Below, piece after piece: positions 58,668 through 64,000 of a stretch of 64,000 nt of DNA. The stretch is taken from the NCBI GenBank assembly GCA_019321725.1, contig CM033110.1, positions 9,851,278 through 9,915,277 on the forward strand, in the 5' to 3' direction. The position numbers and the translations under genes were made by a program. Below the pieces are notes generated by a model. It was not told where the DNA came from and did not search any database. It saw nothing but the letters and a program-made list of their open reading frames with translations. This DNA comes from Paulownia fortunei. Lineage: Eukaryota > Streptophyta > Magnoliopsida > Lamiales > Paulowniaceae. Numbering within the stretch: the stretch's first letter is position 1; each line of letters begins with the position of its first letter.

Positions 58668-59881
58668 AGGTTGTGCTTTCAACTTATTTTTTGCATTTTT
58701 TATACCTAATTTGATTCAATTATTAAATTGAAATTTTTGATTAAATAAGTTTTATGTGATTTTATATCTGAGAAAAATGTTTAGAACATAAAATTTGAAA
58801 ATTGAATTAGAAAAATTGATGTTAGACATCAAAATTGGGCAAGAATCTCATTGTTACTGTAGCATTCACTATCTGGTGCAAGAACGTCGACCCTAGGCAC
58901 CGTGGTGTAAGTGGACAGTCCACTCTGTGCTCTAGCACCTTATGGGAGGGCCGCAGTGTGAAGGTTTTTGAAGCTTTGGAGTTATGCCACGGTAGTCTAA
59001 AAAGCTATAGAAGCTTTCAGGTTGCAGACCGTTTATTTTATGTGAATAGTTTTTAATGCATTGGGTTTCTTAATTAAAATGAGACCTGCGAGTCTTGCAT
59101 TTTCTTTATTTTATTTCTGAATGTATATTCTATCTCTCTCCTATGTGTTTTCCTTGGGAAGAAATTCCAATATTTTTTGTTATGAAAGCAAACATAATGA
59201 GAGTAAAATTAGTTTGGTGAGATTTTCTTTTTAATTTTGGTGGACAAAAAGAAGGAGCAAGGTGGAGAAAAATAAAAGAGGGAAGGTTTATGAATGTATG
59301 GGTGATGCATTAATGTAATAGATAGGATTTACTTTCATTTTGATTAATTTCCCTTAGATTGACCATTGATCCATTTTGGCGCAATTGGATCACATAGGAT
59401 AAAGGCCCATGATCATCCCATTATGTATGTATGGTAGATGCATGCATAGGTTTATTTATTGCTTTTCTTTGATTATGCTTGCAATCTTAAGAATAGTGCA
59501 ATATTAAATAAACAACATAAATTAAATGATGTGGTCTTGGTAGAAATGGAATCCTCACTTAGAATTGTTCTAAGTTTAAGAATTTTTAAGTAAATTCTAT
59601 ATCAAGCATAAATGAGCAATATTGAGCATGGGGATGCAATTGCTAATGTGTTAGCTACCTTTTAGTTTTATCATATGGGCTCATAAAATTAGGGTGTATG
59701 ATAATGCTAATTGGACTTCAAGCCCACTAGGAAATATGATTTCCCGAATATCCATCTAGAGGGTGATGGGATTTGAATAAAATAGAGGGACACATTTAAA
59801 ATAAAGACCTTATTATGAATGAATAAGCTGTTGAATGTATGCTTATTTTACCTCAAAGTTTTTTAGATAATTGATTTACAA
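58668..59881 (+). other. Copia leader (C4), about 1.2 kb
   Basis: Holds the variable module (about 58848-59010, GTCGACCCTAGGCACCGTGG and related words) and the ATTAAAATGAGACCTGCGAG landmark near 59076. The ATTGGGC hairpin and both GTCGTGGG boxes are lost: the order goes from ATTGAGC near 59612 directly to ATGCAATTGC near 59634, so a deletion of a few hundred bases is likely. Confidence 0.7.
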
Positions 59882-60655
59882 GTGGGCAAAAGTCCACTTA
59901 CATCTATTGTTGACACCAACAAACTCACTGGTCCCGACTATGTCGACTAGCTATAAAACCTTTAGATTGTTCTCTAGTTCAAAAAGAGGGCTTATGTCCT
60001 TGATATGATGCCACCTGATCCACCAGTGGATGCCACTGAGGAAGAGCTTGCAGAACATCACAAGCAAGTTGATGATGATCTGCAAGCTTGATGCTATATG
60101 ATAGCATTAATGTCAAATGAGTTGTAGAGAAAACATGAGGGTAAGGCATATGCTATCGATATCTATCTTCATCTAAAGGAATTGTATGGCAAACTTACAA
60201 GGTAGGCTAGATACCAGGTATCTAAGGAGCTCTTTTGATGACATAGGCTGAAGATGATAACTTTAATCAAGAGGCTAGTGTCCCTTGGAGTCATTATGGA
60301 AAATAAACTCTATATCTCATCCTACAATCTTTGCCGCCTTCGTTTGACTCCTTTGTGGTAAACTTCAACATGCATAAGATGGAGTCTAGCCTTGCTGACC
60401 TGGTCAACATGTTGAAGATGGCAGAATCCAACATGATAAATGAGAAGTTTGTCCCACCCGTTGGCTCTTTATCCCAATATAAGACCAACAAATTGAAGAA
60501 TGGGAATAATATGGGTTCTTCTAAAAAGGCCAAGGGTTTGAAGGCTTCCAATTGAGTGAAGAAGGATTCCAAAGCCAATAACAAGTGTCACTACTATGGC
60601 AAGTCGGGTTATTGGAAGAGAAACTGCAAGGAGTACCTTACGAGTCTCCAAAAGG
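59882..60655 (+). pseudogene. Copia gag (C4)
   Basis: Starts as VGKSPLTSIVDTNKLTGPDYVD, with GTG where ATG is expected. Stops interrupt the first 50 codons. Further segments are KKRAYVLDM, DATEEELAEHHKQVDDD, YLHLKELYGKLTR and the HRLKMITLIKRLVSLG helix. Frame 60331-60555 has PPSFDSFVVNFNMHKMESS and LVNMLKMAESN. The zinc knuckle reads CHYYGKSGYWKRNC (about 60587-60630), with the second Cys and the His both changed to Tyr, so zinc binding would be lost. Confidence 0.87.
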
Positions 60656-61003
60656 TTCTGGTATATTTTCTCTTGAAGTTAATGATACTTCTTGAGTATT
60701 AGATATCGGTTGTGGTGCTCATCTTTGCAATGATTTGTAGGTGATGACAAGAATCAAGGAGATAAGTAAGGGAGAGCGGATCGTGAGGCTTGGGAATGGA
60801 GAAAAAGTTATTGCACTAGCCATAGGACTGTTTAATTAGCATTAGGAGAAGGTGTAGGGTATTTTTAAATTCTTGTCTTTATGTTCCTAAACTAATAAAG
60901 AACATTATCTCAATTGTTGTTTTGGATAGAGGGTGTTATTGTTTCTTAATAAAGGATGGAAATTGTTCCATTTACTTTGGTTCTTCTTTAGTTCACGTTG
61001 GGG
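60656..61003 (+). pseudogene. Copia protease / pre-integrase (C4), cut by S4
   Basis: Contains LEVNDTS, a stop, then VLDIGCGAHLCNDL at about 60696-60740, where the active-site DTG reads DIG. KLGNGEKVIALAIGLF-like sequence follows, then CLYVPKLIKNIISI (one shift), DRGCYCFLIKDGNCSIYFGSSLVHVG. It ends at 61003, where S4 is inserted in the pre-integrase region. Confidence 0.85.
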
Positions 61004-64000
61004 TGTAACACCCCCACCACTAAATATATATGTTGATATAACAATAATTTTGACAAGTTAGCACATGTGTGTACATGTTTATATATATATATTGTCAATT
61101 GTAGCACTTTCAAAAACAGCAAAAGTATTTTCTCACATATAACCCTGTATATAGAAAAATCACTATTTATATAAAAACCATAACACCCATCACAGTCATG
61201 CTATTCTCAAACTTATTTACTATAAAATTTCAAGAGTTATATAGGATACGATATCCCAAAATTATAATACGATATACTCAAAAATCAAAATAATAGCCTA
61301 TATTTTCGAAAAAAGTGAGAACATTTTGCATCTTGTAATCCTTTATATATAGACAATAATTTATACAATAATAATGATTATAAAAATTAGAATATTCCCA
61401 CAACACAACTCAGCAGGTCGTCATTCATGTACAGTGATCCTCAAAAGCCTCTAGGAGCTCCAACAACCAGCCCAGTAAGCATCAGAGTCTCAGGTATCAC
61501 CATGCTTACTTACAATGCTTGAACTACATGAGCTAACACTCACTAAGTGAAAATCATGCATGCTGAAAAGATAATCTAACATATATACGATGCATCTCTA
61601 TGAATTCATGCCAGGAATGCAATCTCTTGAACCAAAACAATTCATTCAAAATCATTTTCCATCACTGGGCCTTGGCATACCTACTATGCACTAGATAGAG
61701 CTTTGAATAATATCAATAATCACATGGTCATAAACAAATTGACTCAGTCCAGGGGACATCTCTTGGGATCACCAGAGGTCCACCCCCTGTCTTTCCCTAT
61801 GATCCTCTAAAAGTCTTCCCACCAACGGAGTCAATAAGGGCACAGTCAAGTGGTCCACCCTCTTGTGACCACCAGAGGCACACCCCCTGTCAACCCCTAT
61901 GATCCTCCAAGAAGTAACACTCGCGGTGCCCCAAAATATCATATAAGCACACCTCGCATGCCTCGGTACACTAGTAGTGGTCAACCAAAACATTTTGTTT
62001 TTGAAAATCATATCTCAAATCATATCATACATTCAAGAACCTCAACTATACTCATATACCATGTATGCACATGTAAATGCTCATGAATGGTATGCTCAAT
62101 ATGAAATGAAAGTCATCTTGCTTGCAACATATTTCAAGAACCATAAAACTCTTAAGGTACATATTATACTCGCCATCCAATCAATTTAAATATCATCAAC
62201 ACATTAGGTATAAATGTTTCAAGACATACTATGTTCATTCATTATAGTTGTAGATAGATTTTCACTTACCTTTGATCGGTTGTGTGTTACTTCTAGGTTT
62301 CTTAAGTATTACTCCCCAACCCTAGATGTGAAATAATCTGTAAAAATACAAGATATCAATCACCATACTCAATTAACAAGTTCATTATACCTAATTTAGT
62401 ATAAAGATCTTGAATCTCAATTTAATTAAACCTTACCACTTAGAAACTATAACCAAATACAACCTTCTATGCACCTTTGGTCCACATCTTAAATGTATAC
62501 TAACCTTACTTAATTGATGTATTTTAACTCTTATAACATCCCCCTAAAATTTATGGATTAAATTAACCACATCTATGTTGGAACATGTTAATGAACTAAA
62601 TGGGATAGATTCACAACTTCACATTTTCTTGCTGCCACATTAATTTGCATGATAATTTTTACACTGTTAGACATATTCATTATCTCCCAAATTGTTATCA
62701 CACTTAGCTAACCACAAAAAAAAATCACCATGTCATAGAATAGCTAAAACTCACGGATATAGCTTCCCAAGTTCAGCTCCCTTCATAGCATACTGAAACA
62801 GATTTTTCCAACCATGACAGTTTTGCGCACTTCATGATATTAATCGTTTTGGCACCCTTACGTATATTCAATCACTCTAAAATATTTACCACACTTAGAT
62901 AAAACATACACAGATACAACCATGTTATATTCGTTCCAAAAACTAAGGGATTTAATGCTGCAAAACCAGTGCCCTTCACACAGGATAGAATCTGAAATTC
63001 GATGGTGACAGTTTTGACCATCTCTTCAATATCATGCCCTATTTCAATTTCTAACCAATGAAAATTTATTCCAATACTCTTAAATCATATATGAACATGT
63101 ATATGATGATACATATAGGTTTTATTCAACATACCATACACTTTTGAAGCCTAAAACACAAGAAAACAGCAAGGTGACAGTTTCTGCCACAAGTATTTCC
63201 TATTAAGTGTTTGTCATCAAAAAACCTTTTTTTGTGCACCAAAGTCTAACTAAAACTTTTTAACACTTTTATAAGAGATATTGAAATATTAATACACAAT
63301 AAACCGATTCAGAATAATCTAAAAACCAAAGGCATAACCATAGGTAAGGGTTATCTATGCAGATTTTGAGGTTAAACTTGATGGTAATCACTTCTCCTGT
63401 GCTTTTATTGCTTTTATTTCAACTTGGAATCAATTTGGAGCACTTGGAGACCTTAAGGTGTGTGTTTCAAAGCTGAAAATGGATGAAATAAGGGTCTGGT
63501 TGTGGCTTAAGGGTGAAGGAAAGCTTGACGTGGCAGTTGAGGTGCTTGCTTAAGGTTGGTAGCAAGCATGAGGTGTCAAGTTGTGGTTATAAATCTGACC
63601 TTTCACCCATCTTTCAAGCCTAGATTAGATGTATCTTACTATACATTAATTTTATTGCATCCTATTTTAATTACTACAAGATCACATTGATAATTCATAA
63701 GCTAATTTCCTAGCCATTCATTTAATTTCTACCCGATTCTTGAATAATTGTCCATATTAAAAATTATATAATCTTATGCATAAATGAATATTATAATATC
63801 ACCTTTCAATCATAGTATCTTATGTCTCAAACCGTATACGCTTACTAGTAACACTTTTAACACTTCCAAAATTATAACTTATATATCCCATCTATATCCA
63901 ATATTGATCAACCTCATTTTCTTCTTGTTTCAATATAAAATCAACTACTTAGATTAGGAAATTCAATAACTAATACCGTGCAAAAGCTTCAGAATTAAGT
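61004..64000 (-). mobile_element. Gypsy LTR S4, partial (continues past window)
   Basis: The left edge TGTAACACCCCCACC is the minus-strand form of the GGGGGTGTTACA LTR end. The right edge is outside; the last bases match about offset 150 of the G2 LTR, so roughly 150 bp should remain beyond the window. It carries module B (61750-61930) like S2, and a TATATAAAT-related box at about 61165. Whether it is solo or the edge of a full element cannot be decided here. Confidence 0.88.
61750..61930 (-). repeat. About 100-bp tandem module (variant B) in S4
   Basis: Two units, each with CTATGATCCTC and a CCAGAGG..CACCCCCTGTC core, the minus-strand counterparts of 19599-19765. Second example of the B-type module. 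Confidence 0.75.

Noticed and set aside
60294..60651. Minus-strand frames over the C4 gag
   Set aside because: Antisense shadows of the gag and zinc-knuckle region read on the plus strand.

Overview
The window looks like AT-rich nuclear heterochromatin from a flowering plant. I found no host gene, rRNA, tRNA gene, CRISPR array or bacterial feature. Nearly all of it is nested, decayed LTR retrotransposons. Plant signs are the initiator-Met-type primer sites (TGGTATCAGAGC), Ty3/Gypsy polyproteins with a chromodomain-like integrase tail, Ty1/Copia polyproteins typical of angiosperms, and an Athila/Tat-type gag. The species cannot be read from the sequence.

Three groups of elements occur. (1) Ty3/Gypsy chromovirus-like elements with very long LTRs (about 2.8-3.05 kb, starting TGTGATACCCGAGCC or TGTAATACC and ending GTGTTACA): partial G1 (586-7652), nested N1 (11382-17673), near full-length G2 (29610-40049), solo LTRs S1 (4285-7167), S2 (11071-20413), S3 (41036-43933), S5 (25261-28087) and S4 (61004 to past the window end). 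A related LTR family of about 2.25 kb is present as E1 (1167-3413) and the split E2 (28265-41035). (2) Ty1/Copia elements of one family, with LTRs of about 2.1-2.2 kb starting TGTTAGAGTAGTG and an unusually long leader of 1.2-2.2 kb before gag: C1 (+, 7653-10456), C2 (-, 10457-28264), C3 (-, 43934-50240), C5 (+, 52784-56576) and C4 (+, 56577-61003). (3) An Athila/Tat-like remnant T1 (-, 50241-52783).

Nesting reaches three levels: C2 holds solo LTR S2, which holds N1; C2 also holds E2, which holds G2. Exact 5-bp target-site duplications support S1 (TATTG), N1 (GGTAT) and S5 (GTCCC); S2 has CATTC/CACTC. Several joins lack duplications and record deletion or ectopic recombination: C1/C2 at about 10456, E2/G2 at 29205-29210, both edges of S3, and the chimeric C5 LTR.

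No element looks autonomous. N1 lacks RNase H and integrase and has an Asn in place of the protease Asp. G2 has all domains in order, but with frameshifts, stops and catalytic-residue changes. The least explained structures are in the Copia leader: a 393-bp GC-rich, hairpin-dense module in an AT-rich setting, and a 7-bp hairpin that changes in a base-pair-preserving way between copies. In the Gypsy LTRs, clusters of CATGCA beside CACGTG resemble seed/ABA promoter elements. I did not find evidence for a wholly new biological system.
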